A stretch of 64,000 nucleotides of DNA from Chaenocephalus aceratus (GCA_023974075.1 CM043800.1:8726982-8790981), one strand, 5' to 3'; counted from the stretch's first letter, positions 11,501-23,507 are shown. The notes: generated by a model from the letters alone, not told the origin. Made by a program: numbers and translations.

Positions 11501-12345
11501 GGAATTGATCAAATGTGGGTTATGTTGAAGTCACAAAACAAGTCAAAGAGTCAGAGGGTCTGTCTTCACGGTAGAGTTACCACGTCAATTCTGAAGAACT
11601 CTACCCCAGACCCGTGTATTTAGCTAGTTCAGAGAGAATAATCAACATTGTGCATAACAAGGTAGAATCATAACACCTCTATCAGCTGACGCCAGCAGGC
11701 AGGAACAGGGAGACAGAACACTGAGAGCACAGCAGCCAAGGTTACAGGTGCGTGTGCTCAGTCAGGACAGTTTGAACTGATAAACTGGGTCAAAGCTATG
11801 GGCCTTGGAAAATATTTCCCCAACATCTGCTATAACCAACAGCCTGTGACCAAACTGCATGAACAGTTAATTATTAATCTGTTATATGAGCAGACTTTGT
11901 CACTAGACAAGAAAACACAAACAAACATCAACAGACCATCAATCAATCAATACATATACACCAAGGAGTGGAATCAGTTATTAAATAATCTGCTTCCACT
12001 TCTTATCAGGTGTTTATAACTAACACATTGTGTCATAAACACCACAAGAAATTAAACTAATCGCATAATTACTCAGTATCTGATCCATCCAGCTCAAATA
12101 TAAACATGAGTTATTTGACTGGAAGCAGTTCAAGCCTCGACAACACACAGGGAAAGAGATAAAGCTCCTGATAAACTCGGCTGCAGCATGGCTCTGCTTT
12201 CACACAGCAGATGTGTTTGAGGGGGCACAGTGTAAAGTACGACACAAATTGGCAGCGTCACATTTTGTCATGTAAATTAGCACGCAACCGGGAAACAACA
12301 AGTGGTCAAGGTACAGTAGTAGTGAATGTTACGAGAGCGTTATTT
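8099..12345 (+). other. ORP 3'UTR and intergenic DNA
   Basis: No coding sequence supported. The first part is presumably the 3'UTR of the ORP gene; AATAAA motifs occur near 10144 and 10406, but I cannot tell which, if either, is used. 9100-9450 looks like an old MITE (repeated GCTAGC/TTAGC words). 10.4-12.3 kb is AT-rich and I see no recognisable element in it. Confidence 0.5.
8461..8552 (+). repeat. (GT)n microsatellite in the 3'UTR
   Basis: A second uninterrupted run of about 46 GT units, some 360 bp downstream of the stop codon. Confidence 0.95.
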
Positions 12346-12987
12346 CAATCTCAATCTTTATTTATTTATATAGCACATTTAAAAACAACCTTCAGTTGGT
12401 CAAAGTGCGGTACAGGCAATAACTACAATATAAAAACACAATGGGAGTACAATAATAAAACAATAATTAAAAACATGATAAAAAGCACAATAACTAGAAA
12501 CATATAAAAACACATACAAATGTAAAAATGTAATGTTCAACTAGTATTAAACGCCAGTGCAAAGAGGTGAGTTTTTAGCTGAGATTAAAAAAGTTCAATA
12601 GACTCAGCAGTCTGGATATGTACTGGGAGGCTGTAAAAAAAAGCGTAAGCGCATTACGCCCGGGGAGGGGGTCTGGCTCCCATTGTACTTTTAGAGATTC
12701 TAGGAACAACCAACAACCCTGCATTCTTGGAACGCAATGCCCTAGTAGGACAGTAGGGTATAATGAGTTCTTTAAGGTAAGATGGTGCCTGCCCATTAAG
12801 GGCTTTGTAGGTGAGAAGAAGAATTTGAAATTCTATCCTGTGTTCTATAGGGAGCCAGTGTAAGGCAGCCAGAACAGGAGTAATGTGGTCCCTTTTCCTA
12901 ACTCCGGTTAGTACACGAGCTGCAGCATTTTGAATCAGCTGAAGCAACTTGACTGACTTCTTGGTACTCCCTGATAATAAAGAGTTA
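12346..12987 (-). mobile_element. L2-clade LINE (copy 2), 3' part, separated from its 5' part by another L2
   Basis: Minus-strand coding tail of an L2 reverse-transcriptase ORF: NSLLSGSTKKSV, LQLIQNAAARVLTGVRKRDH and LAALHWLPIEHRIEFQ. It ends with a 3'UTR closing in the short repeat (AGATTG)2 at about 12346-12357. The ORF continues in 18129-19395 (RLDYCN joins NSLLSG, as in the intact counterpart at 62535-62753), so the intervening 5.1 kb is an insertion. The segment between STMGAR and the 3'UTR is internally deleted compared with the copy at 62.3 kb. Confidence 0.85.
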
Positions 12988-13230
12988 AGGCAAGGCAAGT
13001 TTATTTATAGAGCACTTTTCAACGCAAGGCAATTCAAAGTGCTTTACACAAAAAAAAAAAAAAAATGAAAGACATTAAGCATTAAAAAAGAAAAGCTAAT
13101 CAAATAAACATTAAGAAAAAAATACATGGATAAAAGTTACAGTGCAGTCTAAAATATAAATAGTTCAATTAAACATTACAAGAAAAAGTACATGGATAAA
13201 AGTTACAGTGCAGTTTAAGATATGAATAGT

Positions 13231-16224
13231 TCAAATAAAAGCAGCGACAAAAAGAAAAGTCTTCAGCCTGGATTTAAAGGTAGTCAGAGTTGCAGCGGAC
13301 CTGCAGGTTTCTGGGAGTTTGTTCCAGATATTTGGAGCATAATAACTGAACGCTGCTTTACCATGTTTAGTTCTGACTCTGGGGACAGAAAGCTGACCAG
13401 TCCCTGAAGACCTGAGAGATCTGGATGGTTCATAGTTTAGCAGGAGGTCAGAAATGTATTTTGGGCCTAAACCATTCAGTGCTTTATAAACCAGCAGCAG
13501 TATTTTGAAATCTATTCTTTGACCCACAGGAAGCCAGTGTAAAGACTTCAGAACAGGAGTGATGTGATCCACTTTCTTAGTGTTAGTGAGGACTCGAGCA
13601 GCGGCGTTCTGAATCAGCTGCAGCTTTCTAATAGATTTTTTAGTGAGACCTGTGAAGACACCATTGCAGTAGTCGAGTCTACTGAAGATAAAGGCATGGA
13701 CAAGTTTTTCCAAATCCTGCTGTGACATTAGTCTTTTAATCCTAGATATGTTCTTTAAGTGATAGTAGGCTGATTTAGTAACTGTTTTAATGTGACTGTT
13801 GAAACTCAGGTCAGAGTCCATGACTACACCTAGATTTCTGGTTTTATCTGTTGTTTTGAACATTGCACACTGAAGCTCAGCGCTAACTTTTAAACGTTCT
13901 GCCTTGGCTCCAAAAACCATTACCTCAGTTTTATCTTTGTTTAATTGGAGAAAGTTCTGACACATCCAGTCATTGATTTGTTCAATGCACTTACTCAGTG
14001 TTTGAATTGGAGAATAGTCTCCTGGTGAAATTGTTACGTAAATTTGTGTGTCATCTGCATAGCTATGGTAACTTATTTTGTTGTTCTTCATTATCTGAGC
14101 CAGTGGTAGCATGTAGATGTTAAAGAGAAGAGGCCCCAAGATGGAGCCTTGAGGAACCCCACATGTCATATTTGTCAACTCAGATGTGTATTTACCGATA
14201 GAGACAAAGTTGTTTCTGTCCTTTAAGTAGGATTTAAACCAATTTAGAACTGTTTCCGAAAGTCCCACCCAGTTTTCCAGTCGGTCCAGTAATATGCTGT
14301 GGTCAACAGTGTCAAACGCAGCACTGAGATCTAATAATACTAACACTGAAGTTCTGCCACTGTCTGTGTTTAAGTGGATGTCGTTAAAGACCTTTACAAG
14401 AGCAGTCTCAGTGCTGTGGTTTGGACGAAAGCCTGACTGGAACACATCAAAACAGTTATTTAAATGCAAGAAATTACTCAACTGTTGAAAAACAACTTTT
14501 TCAATGATTTTACCTAGAAATGGAAGGTTTGATATGGGCCTGTAATTGTTCATTACTGAAGCATCTAGATTATTCTTTTTTAAGAGCGGTTTAATGACTG
14601 CAGTTTTCAGGGCCTGTGGAAAAATACCTGAGTGAAGAGATTTGTTTACTATATGAAGTAGTTCTGAGGCCATGCAAGGCAAAACATCTTTGAAAAATCC
14701 TGTTGGAATAATATCAAGGCAGCAGGAGGAGGATTTCAGAAGTTGTATAATGTCCTCCAGGTTTTTATCATTAATCTGATGGAATTGTGTCATGATGTCT
14801 GAATTGATGTTAAGTGGACACAGAGACAACACATTTGCTGTTCCTGATGCAGAGGCACTGACTGCTTGTCTGATTTTCTGAATTTTGTCAGTGAAAAAGG
14901 AGGCAAAATCATTGCACGCCCTGGTGGATAGAAATTCAGAGGCTACTGACACTGGGGGGTTAGTTAGTCTGTCGACGGTAGCAAACAAGGCACGTGCGTT
15001 GTTTTTGTTTTTGGTAATGATGTCAGAGAAGAATGATTGTCGTGCGTTTTTCAATTTCAAATTATAAAGGCCAAGTCTCTCTTTATACATTTCAAAGTGA
15101 ACCTGGAGATTTGTTTATCGCCACCTGCGTTCAGCTTTTCGACATTCTCTTTTTTCTGTTTTAACGGTCATGGCCTTTCTCCATGGAGATATTTTCTTCC
15201 CAGTCACTTCCTTTACCTTAATTGGAGCAATGGCATCTATAACATTTTTAATTTTTGAATTAAAATGATCTACTAGCTCATTTACTGAGGTGTTAGCAGG
15301 GGCAAGTGTGGAAGAAAAATTCTGAGTAAACATTTCCCTAGTATTTTCAGTTAAACATCGCTTTGTGGTTACCTCTTTTTGAACACTTGTGTGAACAGAA
15401 ATAGAGCTCTCAAAGAAAACACAGGAATGGTCAGACAGTGCAACATCAGTCACCACAACCTTAGAGATATTCAGACCCTTTGAGATAATTAAGTCCAGAG
15501 TGTGCCCCTTATTGTGCGTGGGCTCCGTCACATGCTGAGTCAGTCCATAGCTATCAAGAACACAAAACAGTTCTTTAGCCCCTCTATCCTGGGGGTTGTC
15601 AACATGGATGTTAAAATCACCAACAATGACTAGACGGTCAAAGTCAATACACACTATCGACAGCAGTTCAGTAAGGTCATCAAAAAAGCTTGCACAGTAT
15701 TTGGGTGGCCTATAGATATTTAGGAACAGAGCTCGAGAGGAGCATTTCAGCTGAAGGGCCACATATTCAAAAGAATCAAAGTTTCCATAAGATGTCTTCC
15801 TGCATTGAAGGGAATCATTGAACAGAATAGCAACTCCACCCCCTTTCTTATGCATTCTTTCCTCACTCATAAAACTAAAGTTGGGAGGGGTTGATTCGAT
15901 AAGAACAGCTGCACTGTTATTTTGTTCAATCCAAGTTTCTGTTAAAAACATAAAATCAAGATTGTGCTCAGTGATAAAATCATTGATTAAAAATGTTTTT
16001 CCTGCCAAAGACCTGACATTTAATAAAGCTAGTTTAAGTTCGTTAAACACACTATCAGTCATGTTTTTTGTAACAAGCTGTGGCTGACATGGAATCACTG
16101 CTAAATTAGATAAACTCACACAAACGTTTGAGTGCTTCCTGTATCTAAGATCATTCACCGCTCTTAATCTATTACCTATCAACACAGATATCGGCAAAGC
16201 TACTGGCAGGCAGGGCCCGGGCAT
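13231..16224 (-). pseudogene. L2 ORF2: APE endonuclease + reverse transcriptase, one internal stop
   Basis: One reading frame from ATG 16224 to the stop at 13231, about 998 codons, interrupted by a single in-frame TAA at 15115-15117. The endonuclease has LLNVRSLAGK, FLTETW, VIVGDFNIHVD, HTLDLIIS and LSDHSC. The RT has [43 protein letters not shown] and YADDTQIYV (catalytic YADD present), then LQLIQNAAARVL and HWLPVGQRI of the C-terminal region. These motif choices are L2-like. The stop sits in the linker between endonuclease and RT, at RRWR-stop-TNLQVHFEMYK, where a Lys codon is expected, so one base change separates this copy from an open frame. The start overlaps the end of ORF1 by about 25 nt in another frame. 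Confidence 0.9.
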
Positions 16225-17817
16225 GTCCTGGAAAGAGTTGAGAGTGCCATACGCCCTTGAGCCTGGACCCAGCAGATATCAGTTTGCAGATTGTTTTGGT
16301 TTGGATGATTGTGGTAGGCATGGTGATGAAGCCGGGGGAGATGGTGCGCGTCTCTGCTTTGGTGATTTTGGTGGAGCGGGGGTAAAGGACATGCTGCCAG
16401 CCCTGCGTATCGCCTTAGTCTGGTCTTTGAAATCCAGGAAGGAATCCGTGCCAGCCCTCTGTATCTCCTTCTTGTGTTCCACGATCTCCAGGAGGGTGGG
16501 CGAGGGCGAAAGGGTGAACGGAGTATCCTCAAAGGCGTTGACAGGGGGGGGGTGACGGGCGGTGGGGACTCCTCCGTGTGTTTCATAGGTCTCCCATAAT
16601 CAGAACATTCCTCAGGCGGGTGCAGTGATACTTCTTCAGGGTTTTCTGCGCGATGTGTTGTGTCTATCTCCTGTTTTGATTCCTCTTGCCGCTTGTCCTT
16701 GGCAGAGGGAACAGATTGATGACGCAGGCAGTTGAATATGTTAGAGATAAACAATTTCACTCCTGACTTGTTCAGGCAAACTCCATTTGCCTTGAAAAGA
16801 TGTCTGCGGTCCCAGAAAAAGTTAAAATTGTCAATAAAATGCACAGAATGGTCAGTACAGACAGTTGAAAGCCACGTGTTCAGTGCAAACAATCTGCTGA
16901 ATCTCTCCACTCCTCTTCTGACTGGCGGTAGAGGGCCACTGATGAACACCTCTGCATTTAGAGAGCTGGCAGTTTCCAACAGACATTTAAAGTCTTTTTT
17001 TCAGCACTTCTGACTCTTGTTTCACAACATCATTTGTTCCAATATGTAGTACCACATTCTTCACAGTCGGATGTTCAGCCCCAATATGCAGGATCTTCTC
17101 AGCCAAGTCAGAGACCGTATCCTTGGGAAAACAGAGTACTTTGGTGTTGTTCTTACTACACAGACCTTTTACATCTCTTACAGCAGAGTCACCCACAATC
17201 AGAGTTTCAGGCCCAGTCGTTAGCTTTCCCTCTAGCCTTTTGCTTTTGGAGTAGCTATTGGTCCTTACCCTGCTGTGTGAAGAGGACGGGTTATCCAGGT
17301 CATCAGAAAGAGATCTCCGGCTCTCGGTCAGCGGAGTGTATCTGTTCTGGATTGGCACACTTGGTGGTTTAGGAGGATTTTTTGTAATTCTCCCTTTAGC
17401 AGCTGTCCACTGCTGTTTAGGGGTTGAAGAGGCGCTCTTCCTGGGTGATAACAATGCAGGCCAGCCGGTCGCATCACATATTTCAGAGTGTTGGGCTCTG
17501 CCCGTTATCCTTCCTCCTAAATCCCATGAAAATGATTTACTCTTAGGCTTTGCACCCAGAGAGTTCCAGAGAGGACCACCACTTGTAGATTTATGACCCG
17601 GTACACAGCCCTCCTGTTCCTTGGAATCCTTGTAGCTGCTAACTAGCTGTGAGTTAGCATACCCTTTTCCATTATTTTGCAACACTGGTAAAGTGGTTTC
17701 ATTCCCAAAACATAGTCCATTCACTTCCACGTTAACTTCCAGCCGTTGCATTTTCATTTCCAGCACAGCCATCTTCTGTAGAAGTTTGTGGAAGTCATCT
17801 GTAGAGAACGGAGGCAT
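16200..17817 (-). pseudogene. L2 ORF1 with SGNH/GDSL esterase-like domain, one frameshift
   Basis: Starts at ATG 17817 (MPPFSTDDFHKLLQKMAVLE), where the N-terminus looks coiled-coil-forming. After a Ser/Pro/Lys-rich linker comes an SGNH-type esterase fold: block I TLIVGDSAVRDVK, block III NVVLHIGTND, then VFISGPLPP. The frame breaks at an A7 run near 16988-16994 (…EVLKK / …TASSLNAEVFIS), where one A fewer would keep the frame. The ORF resumes to a stop at 16200. The last catalytic block, normally D-x-x-H, reads NGVCLN here, so both catalytic residues appear replaced. ORF1 esterases of CR1/L2 LINEs are thought to help with lipid or RNP handling. Confidence 0.8.
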
Positions 17818-18128
17818 TTTTCTACCAACTAGCTTAAGCTAAATAGCATGCAGTAGCCTACCAGGCTTTAGCTGTTGCTAGGCCACGCTACTGTAAGACT
17901 GGGGTCGCCGTAAAAATGCTGAAATATGGCTGAAAACCTCCGTCTATTTACGAAGATGAACTGTCCCAGTGATAGGTTAATGTCCAGGAGCCGCTGCTCG
18001 AAGTTTTCAGAGAATAAGAATAGGAAAATCAGCATAAAAAGTAAGCAGAGGCAGGAGCAAGCAGAAAAGCGTCTGCACTGTAAGAAAGATAAGCAGGAAG
18101 TGTCAATTACAGTTACAGTGTCAATTAC

Positions 18129-19600
18129 AGTTACAATAATCCAGCCTAGAAGTAACAAATGCATGGACTAGTTTCTCTGCATCGTTTTGAGGCAAGATAT
18201 GCCTGATTTTTGCAATGTTACGTAGATGGAAGTAGGCGGTCCTTGAAATTGATTTTATGTGGGCGTTAAAGGATAAATCCTGATAAAATATAACACCAAG
18301 ATTCCTTACAGTCGCACTGGAGGCCAAATTAATGCCATCCATAGTTAGTATATCTTTAGATAATTTGTTTCGTAGATTCTTCGGGCCAAGTACAATAACT
18401 TCAGTTTTGGTCGTGTTTAACATCAAAAAGTTTAAGGTCATCCACGTTTTTAAGTCCTTAAGGCAGTCTTGAATTTTATTTAGATGATTAATTTCATCAG
18501 GCTTGATTGATAAATATAGTTGAGTATCATCCGCATAACAATGAAAGTTTACAGAATGATTCCTTATAATATTGCCTAACGGAAGCATATATAATGTGAA
18601 CAAAATAGGTCCGAGCACTGAGCCCTGTGGCACTCCATGGCTAACTTTGGTTTGCGTGGAAGATTCATCGTTAACACGTACAGACTGAGAGCGTTCAGAT
18701 AGATAGGACCTAAACCAGCCTAAAGCAGTTCCCTGTATGCCAACTAAGTGCTCTAGTCTTTGCAATAGGATATCATGGTCGATAGTATCAAATGCAGCAC
18801 TGAGATCGAGCAAAACAAGAATAGAGACAAGTCCCTTGTCTGAGGCTATTAGAATGTCATTTGTGACTTTAACCAGAGCTGTCTCTGTGCTATGATGTGT
18901 TCTAAAGCCAGACTGAAAATCTTCAAATAAATCATTGTTTTTTAAGTAATCACACAACTGTTTTGCGACCGCTTTCTCAAGAATTTTTGAGAGGAACGGA
19001 AGATTAGAAATAGGTCTATAGTTGGCTAACACCTCTGGATCGAGGTTGTGCTTTTTAAGAAGCGGTTTTATCACTGCTACTTTGAATGATTGTGGAACAT
19101 AGCCTGATAATAAAGACATATTCATAATATTTAATAAAGAAGTGCTAATTAATGGAAAAACTTCCTTCAACAGCTTAGTTGGAATTGGGTCTAACATGCA
19201 CGTTGATGGTTTAGAAGAGAGAATCATTGAATGTAATTGTTCAAGGTTTATGGCTGAAAAGCATTCTAGTTTACTATCTAGTGTAATATTAGAACTTACG
19301 TTTCCGGGAGCTGTTGATAACACTATACTGGTCAAAGGCAAGAGGTCATTAATTTTGTTTCTAAGAGTAACAATTTTATCGTTAAAAAAGCACATAAAAT
19401 CATTACTACTGAGTGCTATGGGAATAGAAGGCTCAATCGAGCTGTGGCTCTCTGTCAGCCTGGCTACAGTGCTGAAAAGAAATCTTGCATTATTCTTATT
19501 CTCATCTATTAATGAAGAGTAGTAGGCTGCTCTCGCTTTACGAAGTGCTTTCTTATATTCATTAAGAGTAATATGCCAAATTAAACGAGATTCTTCAAGT
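18129..19600 (-). pseudogene. L2 copy 2 ORF2, reverse transcriptase part
   Basis: Reads from [20 protein letters not shown] (about 19597) through [98 protein letters not shown] and [18 protein letters not shown]. The catalytic YADD is intact. The frame stops only where copy 1 is inserted. It is joined to the endonuclease part through a frameshift near 19620-19640. Confidence 0.88.
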
Positions 19601-20684
19601 TTAGTGGAACGCCATATCCTTTCAAGTTGTCTCGACTTTTGCGGGTTTCGGCATTATGCCATGGAGCTAATCTATGTTGTTTTATTTTCTTCTTTTTCAA
19701 AGGAGCAACAGAGTCTAATTTTATTCGCAGCGCATCTATAGCACTATCAACAACATGATCAATTTGGGGTGGTGTACATTTTGTATAAGTTTCCTCCCCT
19801 ACATGCAGACATGCTATCGAGTTAAGTATTGGTGGAATCTCTTCCTTAAATTTGGCTATAGCACTAACAGATAGGTTTCTGCTGCAAGAGCTTTTGACTA
19901 ATGCTTTGTAGTCTCGTAATAGTACTTCAAAAGTTACTAAGAAATGGTCGGATAAAGCAGGATTATGCGGTTCGACTAATAGTTGCTCAATTTCAATACC
20001 ATAAGTCAGAACAAGGTCGAGAGTGTGATTATAGCAGTGGGTTGGTTTATTTACACTCTGACAGAAACCAACAGAATCTAATATAGAGTTCAATGCAACA
20101 GTAAGGATATTTTTATCATCGTCAACATGAATATTAAAGTCACCTACGATAATTACTTTGTCTATTTTAAGAACCAACGTTGATAAAAACTCAGAGAATT
20201 CTGATAAGAATTCTGAATAAGGACCTGGTGCACGATACACTGTAACAAATAAGATTGACTGCAAAGTTTTCCAGGTCGGATGCGTAAGACTAAAAACGAG
20301 GCTTTCAAAGGAGGTATAATTTAATTTTGGTTTAGTATTGATAAGTAAACTTGAGTCAAATATTGCTGAAACTCCACCTCCTCGGCCCGTGCCTCGAGCA
20401 ATATGAGTGTTGATATGGCGGGGTGGAGTGGCCTCATTTATGCTGACATATTCTTCATGTCTCAACCAAGTTTCAGTGAGACAGCATATATCAATATTAT
20501 AATCTGATATTAAATCATTTACCAATATTGCTTTAGATGCTAGAGATCTTATGTTTAAGAGACCACATTTAATCTTCCTGTTTTGTTGCACTGTAGTAGT
20601 TGTTACATTTACTTTTATTAGGTTATTATGTATGACACCTCTATTAGGTTTTACCTTAAATTGTCCTTGGGCAGACACACACAC
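19581..20684 (-). pseudogene. L2 copy 2 ORF2, APE endonuclease part
   Basis: KCGLLNIRSLASKAILVNDL, CCLTETWL, VIIVGDFNIHVDDDKN, HTLDLVLTYG and ALSDHFLVTFE make up the APE-type endonuclease of L2 LINEs. It ends in frame-shifted sequence after [11 protein letters not shown]. Relative to the normal L2 spacing, a short deletion of roughly ten bases near 19635 explains the switch to the RT frame. Confidence 0.87.
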
Positions 20685-20798
20685 CGCTAATATTGGGTAT
20701 TTTATTGGGTTCGGAATTCCTATGGATGACTGCCTAGGAGAGAGCGCAGAGAAGCGTGTAAGACTGCGACTCCGCCTCCTGGTCTCAACTCCAGTTTG

Positions 20799-21155
20799 TC
20801 ATGGATTAAGTCCACAAAGCCCTGAAATGTTTGCCGAAATCAGATCTGCACCTTCCAAAGTAGGATGAATGCCGTCTCTCTTAATCAGACCAGGTTTTCC
20901 CCAGAAGGCTGTCCAATTATTTACGAAGCCCACATTGTTTGCTGGGCACCACCAAGACAACCAGCGCTGAAATGATGACATGCGGCTATACATGTCATCA
21001 TTGATCAGATTGGGGAGGGGACCAGAGAAGATTACGGTGTCCGACATTGTTTTAGCATAACTACACACCGACTCCATATTAAGTTTGGTGCATTCTGATT
21101 GGCGTAAACGAACATCATTACCACCGACGTGAATAACAATCCTACTGTATTTACG
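20799..21155 (-). pseudogene. L2 copy 2 ORF1, C-terminal half of SGNH esterase
   Basis: Reads RKYSRIVIHVGGNDVRLRQ, TVIFSGPLPNLINDD and then KRDGIHPTLEGADLI. The final D-G-I-H block keeps the Asp and His of the SGNH triad, unlike copy 1. The upstream part with the GDS block is missing because the element is truncated near 21165. Confidence 0.75.
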
Positions 21156-21239
21156 TTTATTTTATTTTTTTTGGCCAATACTTTATCATTAAAAAATGAA
21201 AGGAACCTTTCACATAGAGTAGCTGATGGCACAACACAG

Positions 21240-22720
21240 GGAGAGTTACAGGGATTTAAAAGACAACGAGAAAATGCATTTCCTGCAGAAAATGCGTGCG
21301 AATGCTGTAAACTGTGAACATTTGTCGCTGAATTTAGCTGAAAATGCAGAAAAAGCTGAATATTTTATTAGCTGAATGGTAGCTGCTTTTAGTGTGTTGC
21401 TGAACTTAGAACAGAAATGCAAAAAAGTGAAATGATTTGAATAAAATTGTTACAGCTCCAATGCATTGCAATGACTTCCATGTTAAAAAAGACTTTAAAA
21501 ACTGAATATTTAAAAAGGTATAACATATTTTGAAAAAGTTGAAAGTTTCCCATCATGTGCTGAAAAGGCTGAATAGTTTGATATTTGAATGGTTCCTGCA
21601 GCTCAAAGTAGGCTGAAGGAGTTGAATAAAGATATTAAATGTAAGTAGTAGTGAATGAATGTTTACAAACACCTGTGTGTGTAAACCCAGAGATCAAAGG
21701 TTACCATGGCGACAACTTATGACGATTTACCAACTGCAGCACTGAGTCCCATTAAGAATGCATTGAGGATTATATCTGACAATTTTGCCACCTGTTCAAA
21801 AACTATGGCTCCTATAAAAAAATTACCAGACCGTGAGCATCAGGGATCCCCAATGAACTGATATATGTTTGTTTTTTTGGTTTTGTGTGTAAAATGTGGA
21901 GATGGGAGCAGTTTGTCTAAAGTGCACTTCACTCTGTTCTGAAGAAAGTTCCGGAAAAATTTAACATGGGAATCAATTGGGAGCTCGGTGGACTTTTTGT
22001 CTCTTCATGCATTCCCTTTTTTTTTTTTTTTTTTAACCTAGGAGAGGTTTTCCTACGTTTGTCATGAAAAAATATGTCTGAGGAGTGTAGGGTTTGGGAA
22101 TTATGGCAAGTTTAAAACTTTTTTTGGGGAGGATTTCAAGCACTCTAGACTTAACGGGCTGCTCCATCCACACTAATGTTAAAATCTGAAAAAGGCCTCT
22201 CTACCAAGCTCCAAGCTAAGTTAAATATCTCAAAAAGTGTAAAATATATCAAATATCTGAATAGGAATTGAATAGCTGAAGGTCTTGTGATCATTTTAAA
22301 GTTAGAATGAAGTCTCAAGCTGAAAGTATGTGGAAGGAGAAGCATTTGGCGTAAGGTGTAGGAAAAGAGGATTTGAAGAGTCTTCCATTTTTAACATGGA
22401 AGAGTCTTCCATGTTAAAAAAAGAGTTTAAAAAGCTGAATATTTCAAAAAGTATAACATATTTTTAAAAACTTGAAGGTTTCCCATCGATTCCTGAAAAG
22501 GTTGAATAGTTTAATATTTGAATGGTTTCTGTAGCTGAAAGTAAGCTGAAGTTATGGAGAGCCAAAGTATTGGCTGAAATAATAAGGGGAAGAATAAAGA
22601 TTTGAAGTACTATAGTGGAATGATGTAAACAGCATTTGCACTAATTAAGAGTGGTAAAAAGGAACTGGGGCCTATTTCTGTTTTTGGACAAGATTTGAAA
22701 TAAAATGAGTTTTTGCACAT
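21240..22720. repeat. Diverged dispersed repeat with two related blocks
   Basis: 21480-21615 and 22410-22555 are about 80% alike by eye. They share GTATAACATATTTT, AAAGTTTCCCATC-type words and GAATAGTTTGATATTTGAATG, and are rich in GCTGAA words. No coding potential recognised; probably an old transposable element body. A T-run lies at 22017-22034. Confidence 0.45.
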
Positions 22721-22743
22721 TTAACATATTCGCTTAAATCGTC

Positions 22744-23105
22744 TCTTAAGGCCCTGACACACCAAGCAGTCACCAGAGGACTTGCCGACGCCGACGTCGG
22801 CTGTTGCGTCGCGGTGTTCTCCTGCGTCTTGGCCATGTGTCGCACGGGAACACACCGCAAAGACTTCAGTGCGTGAGTGGCAATAACTCTCCTTACCAGC
22901 AGGCGGCGGTAGTGTGTATTCGTCATTCAAAAGAGGCAACAACCGGAAGACAGAGAAGAAGAACAGACCGTGATATAAACAAACAACAAATAGCGTGTGC
23001 GCTCCATTTTCACTCTCGTCCATCGAAAACATGTTTCGTGCGGCACTGGAGCTAGATTTGAGTTCTGCCCGCTCTGTATTAATGTCATGTTGACAGGTTA
23101 TCATC
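22744..23105 (+). mobile_element. PIF/Harbinger-like fragment (left end)
   Basis: TTAAGGCCCTGACACACCAAG at 22746 resembles the GGCCCTGACACACCAA ends of fish Harbinger elements with a TTA/TAA target. The following CpG-rich sequence contains CGACGCCGACGTCGGC and ends near 23105. No matching right end was found, so I treat it as truncated. Confidence 0.45.
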
Positions 23106-23364
23106 ATGTAGGCGTTGATAAAAGCTCATTCTAATGTTGTGTTGTGTGTGTATGAAGGTGCGAAATAAAGTTTTGCATTGCCTGTCCTGCTATTTGTGTT
23201 TATTCTTTTAATCACAAAGCGATAAGAAACAATAACAATGTGCCTACATAAATGTCAGTTGCAGCCCTAGCATTAGTATTGTATATAGTAACAGCTACAA
23301 CATTAAAATACTTCTAGGCAGATTGAGGAGGATAATGGGAGAATGAACAGAGAAACATCCATCT

Positions 23365-23507
23365 GAATAATAATAACTTTATTTGTATCGCACCTTTCAT
23401 TCAGGGGATTGCAGCTCAAAGTGCTTTACATCAGTAAGAAATAAGATATAAAATCAGTGTAAAACAAGCAGCAAGAGCAAAGCATAAAGTGGGATCAAAT
23501 AATGCAG

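Larger units (their letters stand above)
12988..18128 (-). mobile_element. Nearly full-length L2-clade LINE (copy 1) inserted in copy 2
   Basis: About 5.1 kb with 5'UTR (about 17818-18128), ORF1, ORF2 and a 3'UTR ending in a poly(A)-rich stretch and the L2-like tail TATAAATAAACTTGCCTTGC (minus sense). The flanking AGTTA at 12983-12987 and 18129-18133 is the likely target-site duplication. Removing the element restores the continuous sequence GAGTTACAATAATCC seen in the unbroken copy at about 62686-62700. Confidence 0.85.
18129..21165 (-). mobile_element. L2-clade LINE (copy 2), 5' part
   Basis: Continuation of the element at 12346-12987. From 5' to 3' on the minus strand: the last part of the ORF1 esterase (about 21155-20799), then ORF2 endonuclease and RT. 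The 5' end breaks at about 21165 against DNA that itself looks like an L2 linker fragment (FLSFFNDKVLAKKNKIN at about 21216-21166), so the element is 5'-truncated or chimeric. Confidence 0.8.

Noticed and set aside
22790..23000. CpG island / host promoter
   Set aside because: CpG richness coincides with a Harbinger-like end and no host exon follows.
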